Below are positions 12,275 to 22,090 of a stretch of 64,000 nucleotides of DNA, in pieces. This stretch comes from Ovis canadensis (taxonomy: Eukaryota; Chordata; Mammalia; Artiodactyla; Bovidae): NCBI RefSeq assembly GCF_042477335.2, contig NC_091251.1:91155501-91219500 (forward strand). The letters run 5' to 3'. The position numbers and the translations under genes were made by a program. How positions within the stretch are numbered: the first letter of the stretch is position 1; each line of letters opens with the position of its first letter. The notes below the pieces were generated by a model. It worked only from the letters and a program-made list of their open reading frames with translations. It did not search any database and had not been told where the DNA came from.

Positions 12275-12625
12275 AAAAATGGTACTGAAGAATTTATTTA
12301 CAGGGCAGCAATGGAGAAACAGACATAGAGAATAGACTTACAGACATGGGGAGAGGGAAGGAGAGAGTGAGATGTATGGAAAGAGTAACATGGAAACTCA
12401 CATTACCATATGTAAAATAGACAGCCAATGGGAATTTGCTGTATGGCTCAGGAAACTCAAACAGGGGCTCTGTATCAACCTAGAGAGATGGGATGGGGAA
12501 GGTGATGAGAGGAAGGTTCAAAAGGGAGGGGATTTATGTATACCTATAGCTGATTATGTTGAGGTTTGACAGAAAACAACAAAATTCTGTAAAGCAATTA
12601 TGCTTCAATTAAAAAAAAAAAAAAG
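12275..12625 (+). other. L1 3' UTR and A-rich end
   Basis: Non-coding 3' part of the L1, including the 'tgtatacctatagctgatt' block usual for bovine L1 tails. It ends in 'cttcaattaaaaaaaaaaaa' at about 12603-12623. Confidence 0.8.
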
Positions 12626-13285
12626 TCTTCCTTCCGAGCAAAACACTCACCTCTTCCAATCACCCCTCCTCTCTCACCTCCCTCCACCTCACGCTGGGCT
12701 CTGGTGATGAAGGGCAGGGCTGCTGATGAGGGGCATCACCCAGAACCAGGCCAGTTCTGGAGCTGGCTGTGTCAGGCTGGTTCAGTCTTCCTGGCAAACC
12801 TACCAGTAAGGCTTGTTACAGGTAAGGAAGTGAGGCCCACAGAGCTGGAGTGTCTGGCCTTGAACCCAAATCTTAAGATCTATACTGTCTCCATCTAAGA
12901 GCTATATAGGGGCAGAAATATGGTCCAGGGAGCCCCTTGAGGGCTTGGGAGGCCTTGGATAATTGCTGCCCAAGAATTAGAATCCCTCCATTGGCTGGGG
13001 GTTGAGGGGGAGAACTCCCCACCCCGACAAATTCTCTGGGTCCATGTGCCCTCCGGTCCACCTAAGATCCTTGCTCTCTCTACCTGCTCTAAGAGCCTGG
13101 GTGCTCTGGCTTTACCTCCCCTACCAGACCCTGAGACCTAATAGGGGTAGGGGACAGGATCCCTCCTATGCACTTTATTGCATGTCCCCAGTGCAGAGCA
13201 CACCCCACCACATCAGGCACCAGAGAGCTGTTGGTGGTGTGGGAGTTCTGAGGGGGCCTGGGGACTCACCCCTTATTGGAGAGGT
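12626..13285. other. Single-copy DNA, nothing recognised
   Basis: Balanced-composition sequence between the L1 tail and an old BovB fragment. Short open frames exist on both strands but show no known family text, no splice-bounded conserved peptide and no repeat signature. Confidence 0.5.
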
Positions 13286-14551
13286 GGTATAGACAGGCTT
13301 TGACAGTGTGGATCCTAACAAACTGTGGACAACTCTTAAAGAGATGGGAATACCAGATCACCTTATCTATCTCCTAAGAAACATGTATGCAGGTCAAGAA
13401 ACAACAGTTAGAACTGGACATGGAAAAACCAACTGGTTCAAAATTGGGGAAGGAGCCTGTATATTATCACCTGCTTATTTAACTTCTATGCAGAGCACAT
13501 CATGTGATATGCCAGGCTAGATGAATCACAAGCTGGAATCAAGATTGCTGGGAGAAATGTCAATAACTTCAGATATGCAGATGATACTACTCTAAAGGCA
13601 TAAAGTGAAGAGGAACTAAAGAACCTCTTGATAAGGGTGAAAGAGGAAAATGAAAAAGCTGGCTTAAAACTCACCATAAAAAAACTAAGATCTTGGCATC
13701 CAGCCCCATCACTTCATGGCAAATAGATGGGGAAAAAGTGGAAGCAGTGACAGATTTTCTTTTCTTGGGTTCCAAAATCACTGCAGATGGTGACTGTAGC
13801 CATGAAATTAAAAGATGCTTGCTCCTTGGAAGAAAAGCTATGACAAACCTAGACAGCATATTAAAAAGCAGTTTGCCAACAAAGGTTCACATAGTCAAAG
13901 CTATGGTTTTTCCAGTAGTCATGTATGGATGTGAGGGTTGGACCATAAAGAAGGCTGAGTGCCGAAGAATTGACGCTTTCAAACTGTGGTGCTGGAGAAG
14001 ACTCTTAAGAGACCATTGGACAGCAAGGTGATCAAACCAGTCAATTGTAAAGAAAATCAACCCTGAATATTCCTTGGAAGGACTGATGCTGAAGTTGAAT
14101 CTCCAGTACTTTGGCTACCTGATGTGAAGAGCTGACATTGGAAAAGACCTTGATGATGGGAAGGATTAAGGGCAGGAGGAGAAGGGGATGGCAGAACATA
14201 AGATAGTCAGATAGCATCATGGACTCAATGGACATGAATCTAAGCAAACTCCGGGAGATGGTGAAGGACAAAGGAGCCTGTTGTTCTGTCGCTAAATCAC
14301 GTCCAACTTCTTGAACCCCGTGGGACTATAGCCCACCAGGCTTCTCTGCTCATGGACTTCTCCAGGCAAGAATACTAGAGTAGGTAGTATTCCCTTCTCC
14401 AGGGCATCTTCCCAACTCAGGGATTGAACCCAGGTCTCCTGCATTGCAGGCAGATTATTTACTATCTGAGCCACCAGGGAGACCTCAGGGGAGCCTGGTG
14501 TGCTCCAATCCATGGGCTCTCATGACTTAGTGACTGAACAATACAAAAACA
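13286..14551 (+). mobile_element. Older BovB LINE fragment
   Basis: Plus-strand BovB 3' half, diverged. It starts inside the reverse transcriptase at FDSVDPNKLWTTLKEMGIPDHL, passes the YADD region as RYADDTTL near 13571-13594, and continues through [19 protein letters not shown] to the C-terminus. A minus-strand Bov-tA (14281-14487) splits it just before the tail, which resumes at 'gagcctggtgtgctcc' and ends about 14551. Several stops are present. Confidence 0.88.
14281..14487 (-). mobile_element. Bov-tA SINE inside BovB fragment
   Basis: Reverse-oriented Bov-tA with the tRNA-like head complement at 14410-14475. It is flanked by near-duplicate 'aaggagcctg' (14271-14280) and 'ggggagcctg' (14488-14497) from the BovB target. 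It is therefore younger than that BovB. Confidence 0.9.
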
Positions 14552-14559
14552 GAGAAGCC

Positions 14560-14830
14560 AGGAGTCAACAGCACAACCCAGATTAGCTGAATGGCCCTGG
14601 ACTCAGCCTGTCTGTGCCTCAGCATCCTCAGCTAGTTATATATTTTATTTCTGGCCTGCCCTCACAGCTTGTGAGATTTTAGTTCCTGGACCAAGGAGTG
14701 CTAGTTTCTTGGCAGTGGAGTCCTGACCACTGGACCGCCAGGGAATTTTGCATCCTCATTTGTAAAACGGAGAAATTCATATTGTGCCTACTTCATTTCT
14801 ATGAGGAGCGTTGCTCTGAGATAAAGCATG
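14560..14830 (+). repeat. MIR SINE, split
   Basis: Plus-strand MIR pieces: 'ctgtgcctcagcatcctca' before the insert, and 'catcctcatttgtaaaacgg' with the following AT-rich part after it. This is an ancient mammalian SINE split by a CHR SINE (14631-14749). Confidence 0.65.
14631..14749 (-). mobile_element. CHR-type SINE with TSD
   Basis: Reverse-oriented CHR SINE ending in 'tggaccgccagggaatt'. A perfect 9-bp duplication, gcatcctca, flanks it at 14622-14630 and 14750-14758. It is inserted into a MIR. Confidence 0.82.
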
Positions 14831-15065
14831 TAGAGAGACTGGAACAGCACAATAAATTATCAAAATTTTGTTCTAACCATTGCTGTTGCTCTTGTCATCT
14901 TCTTAGTATTGGTGGTGCCTATTACCCATTTAGGCTCTGGGCCAGCCCTGACTCTGAGCTTAGGCTCTTGACCTGGACTTCTCTTGCCCTTTCTTAGTTC
15001 TGGGAGGGTCAGGCAGGTGACTTTTACAGCCAATGACCCAGAAAACATGGTACCCAGGAAGCCAG

Positions 15066-15165
15066 CGGTGCTCAGCCTTGGTTGCATGTTAGAATCTCCT
15101 GGGGAACTTTGTGAAATTCCAGCAAGCTGCTAAAGTTGGAAACCAGTGCTTGAAACTCATTCCTT
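15066..15165 (+). repeat. MER5A-like hAT fragment
   Basis: 'gcggtgctcagccttggttg' followed by 'agaatctcctggggaacttt' matches the MER5A (hAT-Charlie, non-autonomous) pattern. It is old and partial. Confidence 0.6.
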
Positions 15166-15194
15166 ATGCACAGGGGAGGCAGAGACTCGGCATG

Positions 15195-15385
15195 AGATTC
15201 AAACCAATTTGACTCGTGACCTACCAGCTACATGACCTTGGGCAAGTTCCTCAAGATCCTGCTGACTCAATTTCTTCACTTGTAAAGTGGAGGATGGTTT
15301 CAAGCTCACAGTGAGGTTTTGAGGAATTCCACTAAGTTAAATAGGCTGATATGTAATAGGCACTTAATATAGCTTATTATTTTTA
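15195..15385 (+). repeat. MIR SINE
   Basis: Shows the MIR core in order: 'ctacatgaccttgggcaagt', 'ttcttcacttgtaaagtgg' and the late 'taggcacttaatatagct'. Ancient and diverged. Confidence 0.75.
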
Positions 15386-15898
15386 GTCCATAGCTCAAAG
15401 TTGCCCTTGTGGATTGAGCACACTTTCCAATATGCCCAAGGAGGTGGAACCCATCCCTAACCCACATCACATTTTTAATTACTTTTCTGGGGCTACATAA
15501 ATTGTACTGTAAGCCTTGTCAGTTCCCCTCTTGAGTCTCACCATGGTCACCAAGTTTTTTGAAATTATAATGCTTAAAAGGTTGCCCTTGGGTGCCGTCT
15601 TAGAAGTCCCTGCCTGTCCTCTTTGGTTCTGATTGCAAGGTACTGCTGCTGTGGGTGGGCTCCAATGGGGCAGGATTTCCTCATTTGGAATCTTCAGATT
15701 CCTGGTTTAGAAATGGGAGAAGAGTGTCCTCAATGCTTTCACCCAGGAAAAGCAGCACAGCCTGATTAAAATATCAATACTATGTTTCTTTGCTTTGGGC
15801 TAAAATTATCTCACCCTATCATGCTGATTGGAAGCCCTGGCAGTTGAATGCCTTTGGTTAATCAAAATGCAAAAATCAATTAATGATTACTTATTATC
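15386..15898. other. Single-copy DNA, nothing recognised
   Basis: Mixed-composition sequence before the next BovB. I see no coding or RNA signature. Confidence 0.5.
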
Positions 15899-17988
15899 AA
15901 ATTGAAGAAAGTAGGGAAAACTGCTAGACCATTCAGGTATGACCTAAATCAAATCCCGTATGATTATACAGTGGAACTGAGAAATAGATTTAAGGGCCTA
16001 GATCTGATAGATAGAGTGCCTGATGAACTATGGAATGAGGTTCGTGACATTGTACAGGAGACAGGGATCAAGACCATCCCCATGGAAAAGAAATGCAAAA
16101 AAGCAAAATGGCTGTCTGGGGAGGCCTTACAAATAGCTGTGAAAAGAAGAGAAGTGAAAAGCAAAGGAGAAAAGGAAAGATATAAGCATCTGAATGCAGA
16201 GTTCCAGAGAATAGCAAGAAGAGATAAGAAAGCCTTTCTCAGTGATCAATGCAAAGAATAGAGGAAAACAACAGAATGGGAAAGACTAGAGATCTCTTCA
16301 AGAAAATTAGAGATACCAAGGGAACATTTCATGCAAAGATGGGCTCGATAAAGGACAGAAATGGTCTGGACCTAACAGAAGCAGAAGATATTAAGAAGAG
16401 GTGGCAAGAATACACAGAAGAACTGTACAAAAAAGATCTTCATGACCCAGATAATCATGATGGTGTATTCACTAATCTAGAGCCAGACATTCTGGAATGT
16501 GATGTCAAGTGGGCCTTAGAAAGCATCACTATGAACAAAGCTAGTGGAGGTGATGGAATTCCAGTTGAGCTCTTTCAAATCCTGAAAGATGATGCTGTGA
16601 AAGTGCTACACTCAATATGCCAGCAAATTTGGAAAACTCAGGAGTGGCCACAGGGCTGGAAAAGGTCAGTTTTCATTCCAATCACAAAGAATGCTCAAAC
16701 TACCGCACAATTGCACTCATCTCACACGCTAGTAAAGTAATGCGCAAAATTCTCCAAGCCAGGCTTCAGCAATACGTGAACCGAGAACTTCCTGATGTTC
16801 AAGCTGGTTTTAGAAAAGGCAGAGGAACCAGAGATCAAACCAGAGATCCAACATCTGCTGGATCATGGATAAAGCAAGAGAGTTCCAGAAAAACATCTAT
16901 TTCTGCTTTATTGACTATGCCAAAGCCTTTGACTGTGTGGATCACAATCAACTGTGGAAAATTCTGAGAGAGATGGGAATACCAGACCACCTGACCTGCC
17001 TCTTGAGAAATCTGTATGCAGGTCAGGAAGCAACAGATAGAACTGGACATGGAACAACAGACTGGTTCCAAACAGGAAAAGGAGTACGTCAAGGCTGTAT
17101 ATTGTCACCCTGCCTATTTAACTTATATGCAGAGTACATCATGAGAAATGCTGGACTGGAAGAAACACACGCTGGAATCAAGATTGCCAGGAGAAATATC
17201 AGTAACCTCAGATATGCAGATGACACCACCCTTATGGCAGAAAGTGAAGAGGAGCTAAAAAGCCTCTTGATGAAAGTGAAAGAGGAGAGTGAAAAAGTTG
17301 GCTTAAAGCTCAACGTTCAGAAAATGAAGATCATGGCATCTGGTCCCATCACTTCATGGGAAATAGATGGGGAAACAGTGTCAGACTTTATTTTTTTGGG
17401 CTCCAAAATCACTGCAGATAGTGACTGTAGCCATGAAATTAAAAGACGCTTACTCCTTGGAAGAAAAGTTATGACCAACCTAGATAGCATATTCAAAAGC
17501 AGAGACATTACTTTGCCAACAAAGGTCTGTCTAGTCAAGGCTATGGTTTTTCCTGTGGTCATGTATGGATGTGAGAGTTGGACTGTGAAGAAGGCTGAGC
17601 GCCGAAGAATTGATGCTTTCAAACTGTGGTGTTGGAGAAGACTCTTGAGAGTCCCTTGGACTGCAAGGACATCCAACTGGTCCATTCTGAAGGAGATCAG
17701 CCCTGGGATTTCTTTGGAAGGAATGATGCTGAAGCTGAAACTCCAGTACTTTGGCCACCTCATGCGAAGAGTTGACTCATTGGAAGACTTTGATGCTGGG
17801 GGGGATTGGGGGCAGGAGGAGAAGGGGACGACAGAGGATGAGATGGCTGGATGGCATCACGGACTCGATGGACGTGAGTCTGAGTGAACTCCGGGAGCTG
17901 GTGATGGACAGGGAAGCCTGGTGTGCTGCGATTCATGGGGTCACAAAGAGTCGGACACGACTGAGCAACTGAACTGACTGAACTGGTT
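15899..17988 (+). mobile_element. 5'-truncated BovB LINE (plus arm of inverted pair)
   Basis: Plus-strand BovB starting in the linker after the endonuclease (KVGKTARPFRYDLNQ) and running to the CTGAA-repeat tail at about 17988. Loss of the 5' part is typical of incomplete target-primed reverse transcription. It is almost identical over its first 1.1 kb to the complement of the BovB at 18645-21455. It shares a 16-nt deletion near 16680 (after IPIT) with that copy. It has a 1-nt loss after DQCKE (about 16258), a local insertion near 16840 (duplicated 'ccagagat') and a frameshift near 17790. Confidence 0.92.
16865..17887 (+). pseudogene. BovB reverse transcriptase core, open 340-codon frame
   Basis: The longest uninterrupted retrotransposon frame in the window. 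It holds the polymerase palm: motif A FCFIDYAKAFDCVD (about residues 13-26), motif B KGVRQGCILSP (about 74-84) and motif C YADD (about 119-122). It continues to the C-terminal [11 protein letters not shown] and LMRRVDSLE blocks. After DSLE a frameshift replaces the usual ending ([21 protein letters not shown]) with out-of-frame text. The N-terminal endonuclease is absent and there is no natural start codon, so this is a remnant and not a host gene. Confidence 0.88.
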
Positions 17989-18263
17989 AAGTGCATTTTT
18001 CCACAACAAACCTCTCAAAGCTGAGATTTCCAGAGAAAATCAGCTGTACAGGGCATCACTGGTAATAGGTGGTCAGACAATCCTTGGACAAGACAAGACT
18101 TGACCTAATTCATATTCAGGCCTCAGGACTCAGGTTAAAACCCAGTGCTAGGGCTGTTCTGATGGGAAGGGCTGACCTTTGTACTCTGAGGAAATCAGGA
18201 AGTCACGCCCACAGAACCTGTCTGCCACCCTGAGGAGGGGTGAGAGCTGAATTACAGGGAAAC
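17989..18263. other. Spacer between inverted BovB copies
   Basis: Single-copy-looking sequence. Together with the Bov-tA and MIR-like DNA to 18644 it forms the roughly 650-bp spacer of the BovB inverted repeat. Confidence 0.5.
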
Positions 18264-18275
18264 CATCATGGTAGA

Positions 18276-18466
18276 GGGCTTCCCTTGTGGCTCAGCTGGT
18301 AAAGAATCCGACTGCAATGTGGGAGACCTGGGTTCTATCCCTGGGTTGGGAAGATCCCCTGGAGAAGGGAAATGCTACCCACTCCAGTATTCTGGCCTAG
18401 AGAATTCCATGAACAGTCCATGGGGTTGCAAAGAGTCGGACACGACTGAGCGACTTTCACACATCA
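18276..18466 (+). mobile_element. Bov-tA SINE with TSD
   Basis: tRNA-like head 'cttcccttgtggctcag' plus the Bov-A part ending 'cggacacgactgagcgac'. A perfect 12-bp duplication, catcatggtaga, lies at 18264-18275 and 18467-18478. Confidence 0.95.
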
Positions 18467-18514
18467 CATCATGGTAGAACCTTTGCCTTAATAGACATGA
18501 TTAATAAATAATCT

Positions 18515-18640
18515 CTCTGAGCTCCCAAGATATGCCAAGCATTTGACATATTTTCTCTTGCCCAGTTTTCCCAACAGCCCTATGAATTAGGTACTAATGT
18601 TTCGAGAGACAGTATCTTCATTCATTTAATACTTTTTTCT
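18515..18640 (-). repeat. MIR-like fragment
   Basis: 'aacagccctatgaattagg' resembles the complement of the MIR 3' half. Weak and diverged. Confidence 0.4.
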
Positions 18641-19178
18641 TCCCCTTCAGTTCAGTTCAGTCGCTCAGTCATGTCTGACTCTTTGCCACCCCATGAATTG
18701 CAGCACACCAGGCCTCCCTGTCCATCACCAACTCCTGGAGTTCACTCAGACTCACGCCTATCAAGTCAGTGATGCCATCCAGCCATCTCATCCTCTGTTG
18801 TCCCCTTCTCCTTCTGCCCTCAATCCCTCCCAGCATCAGAGTCTTTTCCAATGAGTCAACTCTTCGCATGAGGTGGCCAAAGTCCTGGAGTTTCAGCTTT
18901 AGCATCATTCCTTCCAAAGAAATCCCAGGGCTGATCTCCTTCAGAATGGACTGGTTGGATGTCCTTGCAATCCAAGGGACTCTCAAGAGTCTTCTCCAAC
19001 ACCACAGTTCAAAAGCATCAATTCTTCGGTGCTCAGCCTTCTTCACAGTCCAACATTCACATCCATACATGACCACAGGAAAAACCATAGCCTGGACTAG
19101 ACAAACCTTAGTTGGCAAAATAATGTCTCTGCTTTTGAATATGCTGTCTAGGTTGGTCATAACTTTTCTTCCAAGGAG

Positions 19179-19308
19179 TTGCTGCTAAGTCACTTCAGTC
19201 GTGTCCGACTCTGTGCAACCCCATAGACAGCAGCCCACCAGGCTCCCCTGTCCCTGGGATTCTCCAGGCAAGAACACTGGAGTGGGTTGCCATCTCCTTC
19301 TCTAAGGA
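19179..19308 (-). mobile_element. Single Bov-A SINE monomer inside BovB
   Basis: One Bov-A unit, minus strand: 'tgctgctaagtcacttcagt' to 'gttgccatctccttctct'. The BovB sequence aaggagt is repeated on both sides, as a 7-bp TSD. It separates two halves of the BovB reverse-transcriptase C-terminus. Confidence 0.88.
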
Positions 19309-20353
19309 GTAAGCATTTTTTAATTTCATGGCTGCAGTCACCATCTGCAGTGATTCTGGAGCCCAGAAAACTAAAGCCTGACACTGTTTCCACTGTCTCC
19401 CCATCTATTTCCCATGAAGTGATGGGACCAGATGCCATGATCTTCATTTTCTGAATGTTGAGCTTTAAGTCAACTTTTTCACTCTCCTCTTTCACTTTCA
19501 TCAAGAGGCTTTTTAGTTCCTCTTCACTTTCTGCCATAAGGGTGGTGTCATCTGCATATCTGAGGTTATTGATATTTCTCCCAGCAATCTTGATTCCAGC
19601 TTGTGGACTTCTTCCAGTCCAGAGTTTCTCATGATGTACTCTGCATATAAGTTAAATAGGCAGGGTGACAATATACAGCCTTGACGTACTCCTTTTCCTG
19701 TTTGGAACCAGTCTGTTGTTCCATGTCCAGTTCTAACTGTTGCTTCCTGACCTGCATACAGGTTTCTCAAGAGGCAGGTAGGTGGTCTGGTATTCCCATC
19801 TCTCTCAGAATTTTCCACAGTTGATTGTGATCCACACAGTCAAAGGCTTTGGCATAGTCAATAAAGCAGAAATAGATGTTTTTCTGGAACTCTCTTGCTT
19901 TATCCATGATCCAGCAGATGTTGGCAATTTGATCTCTGGTTCCTCTGCCTTTTCTAAAACCAGCTTGAACATCAGGAAGTTCTCGGTTCACGTATTGCTG
20001 AAGCCTGGCTTGGAGAATTTTGCGCATTACTTTACTAGCGTGTGAGATGAGTGCAATTGTGCGGTAGTTTGAGCATTCTTTGTGATTGGAATGAAAACTG
20101 ACCTTTTCCAGCCCTGTGGCCACTCCTGAGTTTTCCAAATTTGCTGGCATATTGAGTGTAGCACTTTCACAGCATCATCTTTCAGGATTTGAAAGAGCTC
20201 AACTGGAATTCCATCACCTCCACTAGCTTTGTTCATAGTGATGCTTTCTAAGGCCCACTTGACTTCACATCTCAGGATGTCTGGCTCTAGGTGAGTGATC
20301 ACACTATCGTGATTATCTGGGTCGTGAAGATCTTTTTTGTACAGTTCTTCTGT

Positions 20354-20866
20354 TTATTCTTGCCACCTCTTCTTAATATCTTCTGCTTCTGTTAGGTCCA
20401 GACCATTTCTGTCCTTTATCGAGCCCATCTTTGCATGAAATGTTCCCTTGGTATCTCTAATTTTCTTGAAGAGATCTCTAGTCTTTCCCATTCTGTTGTT
20501 TTCCTCTATTTCTTTGCATTGATCACTGAGGAAGGCTTTCTTATCTCTTCTTGCTATTCTCTGGAACTCTGCATTCAGATGCTTATATCTTTCCTTTTCT
20601 CCTTTGCTTTTCACTTCTCTTCTTTTCACAGCTATTTGTAAGGCCTCCCCAGACAGCCATTTTGCTTTTTTGCATTTCTTTTCCATGGGGATGGTCTTGA
20701 TCCCTGTCTCCTGTACAATGTCACGAACCTCATTCCATAGTTCATCAGGCACTCTATCTATCAGATCTAGGCCCTTAAATCTATTTCTCAGTTCCACTGT
20801 ATAATCATACGGGATTTGATTTAGGTCATACCTGAATGGTCTAGCAGTTTTCCCTACTTTCTTCAA
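20354..20866 (-). pseudogene. BovB linker region, open 170-codon frame
   Basis: Open frame with KVGKTARPFRYDLNQIPYDY, IDRVPDELWNEV, KAKWLSGEALQIAVKRRE and MGKTRDLFKKIRDTKG, ending at a nonsense change after KKRWQE. It sits between endonuclease and reverse transcriptase in intact BovB. Nearly every residue equals the translated plus copy (15902-16410), which keeps an ACA codon where this copy has TAA. Confidence 0.85.
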
Positions 20867-21438
20867 TTTAAGTCTGAATTTGGTAATAAGGAGTTCATGA
20901 TCTGAGCCACAGTCAGTTCCTGGTCTTGTTTTTGTTGACTGTATAGAGCTTCTCCATCTTTGCCTGCAAAGAATATAATCAATCTGATTTCGGTGTTGAC
21001 CATCTGGTGATGTCTATGTTTAGAGTGTTCTCCTGTGTTGTTGGAAGAGGGTGTTTGCTATGAGCAGTGCATTTTCTTGGCAAAACTCTATTAGTCTTTG
21101 CCCTGCTTCATTCCGCATTCCAAGGCCAAATTTGCCTGTTACTCCAGGTGTTTCTTGACTTCCTACTTTTGCATTCCAGTCCCCTATAATGAAAAGGACA
21201 TCTGTTTTGGGTGTTAGTTCTAAAAGGTCTTGTAGGTCTTCATAGAACCATTCAACTTCAGCTTCTTCAGCATTACTGGTTGGGGCATAGACTTGAATTA
21301 CCGTGATACTGAATGGTCTGCCTTGGGGACGAACAGAGATCATTCTGTCGTTTTTGAGATTGCATCCAAGTATTGCATTTTGGACTCTTTTGTTGACCAT
21401 GATGGCTACTCCATTTTTTCTGAGGGATTCTTGCCCAC

Positions 21439-21618
21439 AGTAGTAGATATAATGGAATCAGTGAAGTAAAATGGACTGGAATGGGTGAATTTTTTCCCTT
21501 AGGCCACCCCATAGGGTAAAGTTTTTCCCTTACTCCCTTAGGCAGTAATAGATATAATGGAATCAGTGAAGTAAAATGGACTGGAATGGGTGAATTTTTT
21601 CCCTTAGGCCACCCCATA
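21439..21618. repeat. 105-bp-period partial tandem duplication
   Basis: The block from 'agatataatggaatcagtg' to 'aggccaccccata' occurs at 21446-21513 and again at 21551-21618 with only trivial change. A 37-bp linker holding an extra 'tttttcccttactccctta' lies between. The duplicated block spans the BovB strand switch, so it was copied during or after the inversion. Confidence 0.9.
21455..21492 (+). mobile_element. Inverted BovB 5' segment
   Basis: From 'gaatcagtgaagtaaaatgg' to 'ggtgaattt' the sequence matches the plus strand of BovB, just upstream of the point where the minus-strand copy ends (at 'agatataatgg'). The same element thus reverses direction within a few bases, the layout produced by twin priming during insertion. 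Confidence 0.75.
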
Positions 21619-21651
21619 TGGTGTATGGAATTCCATATGGTATATGGAATC
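21614..21651. repeat. Two 19-bp direct repeats with CATATG cores
   Basis: 'ccatatggtgtatggaatt' (21614-21632) is followed at once by 'ccatatggtatatggaatc' (21633-21651). The pair lies between the duplicated BovB end and a CHR SINE. Confidence 0.85.
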
Positions 21652-21734
21652 TTAGTTCCTGACAAGGGATTGAACCGATGACCCTGGGATCAGGAACATG
21701 GAATGTTAACCTCTGGACCACCAGGGAAGTCCCA
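21652..21734 (-). mobile_element. CHR-type SINE fragment
   Basis: Reverse-oriented: 'ttagttcctgacaagggatt' to 'ctggaccaccagggaagtcc'. Only the tRNA-like part remains. Confidence 0.8.
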
Positions 21735-21737
21735 TTC

Positions 21738-21885
21738 AAGACTATTTATTGAACTCCCACCATATGCTCAGTCTTTTTTTGAGAGTAAATCTAACACAAT
21801 CCTTGCCTTATGGAGTTTACCATCTAGTTGGAAGACAGACTGATAGTGTGTAGATAACACACAGATCAATGTATTAGAACAATTT
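21738..21885 (+). repeat. L2-like LINE fragment
   Basis: 'tttattgaactcccaccata', then 'cttgccttatggagtttacc' and 'atctagttggaagacagac' follow the order of an L2 3' region. Old, so the assignment is tentative. Confidence 0.45.
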
Positions 21886-21906
21886 TGGCCTCATGCCAGA
21901 TTGAAG

Positions 21907-22090
21907 GGCTTCCCTGGTGGCTCAGAGGTTAAAGTGTCTGCGTGCAATGTGGGAGACCTGGGTTCGATCCCTGGGTCAGGAAGATCCCCTGGAGAAGGAA
22001 ATGGCAATCCACTCCAGTATTCTTGCCTGGAGAATCCCATGACGGAGGAGCCTGGTGGGCTACCGTCCATGGGGTCGTAAAGGATTTCAG
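21907..22090 (+). mobile_element. Bov-tA SINE
   Basis: tRNA-like head 'gcttccctggtggctcag', B-box 'gggttcgatccctggg' and the Bov-A part up to 'ccatggggtcgtaaagga'. Complete except for the last bases. Confidence 0.9.

Larger units (their letters stand above)
3986..12625 (+). mobile_element. Almost complete L1 (L1_BT type), inactive
   Basis: Plus-strand L1 with a long 5' untranslated region (about 3986-7208), ORF1 remnants (7209-8090), ORF2 remnants (about 8155-12274), a 3' UTR and an A-rich end (12610-12623). Four SINEs are nested inside it. Both ORFs carry many stops and frameshifts. The catalytic FADD box of the reverse transcriptase reads FTED (about 10485-10493), so it would be dead even without the breaks. 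The 5' border is uncertain by about 30 bases because it abuts a BovB 5' end. The L1_BT name is from recognition of the 5' UTR and ORF sequence. Confidence 0.87.
18645..21455 (-). mobile_element. BovB LINE (minus arm of inverted pair)
   Basis: Minus-strand BovB with a TTCAG tail at 18647. It carries the reverse transcriptase (19190-20302 region) and the endonuclease/linker (20354-21400). 'MVNKRVQNAILGCNLKNDRMISVRPQG' lies at its 5' end. A single Bov-A SINE interrupts it at 19179-19308. Breaks include the shared 16-nt deletion (about 20083), a stop after KKRWQE (about 20353) and a frameshift near 19780. The 5' end does not simply stop. At 21455 the sequence flips into the opposite BovB strand and is partly duplicated (see separate entries). 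Confidence 0.92.

Noticed and set aside
15899-17988. BovB considered as an active element
   Set aside because: It lacks the 5' endonuclease part and has frameshifts and the 16-nt deletion. The other copies in the window are also broken.
18276-18350. tRNA-like sequences (A/B box) considered as tRNA genes
   Set aside because: They are the heads of Bov-tA and CHR SINEs, joined to Bov-A bodies and flanked by TSDs. No intact acceptor stem or standalone tRNA was seen.
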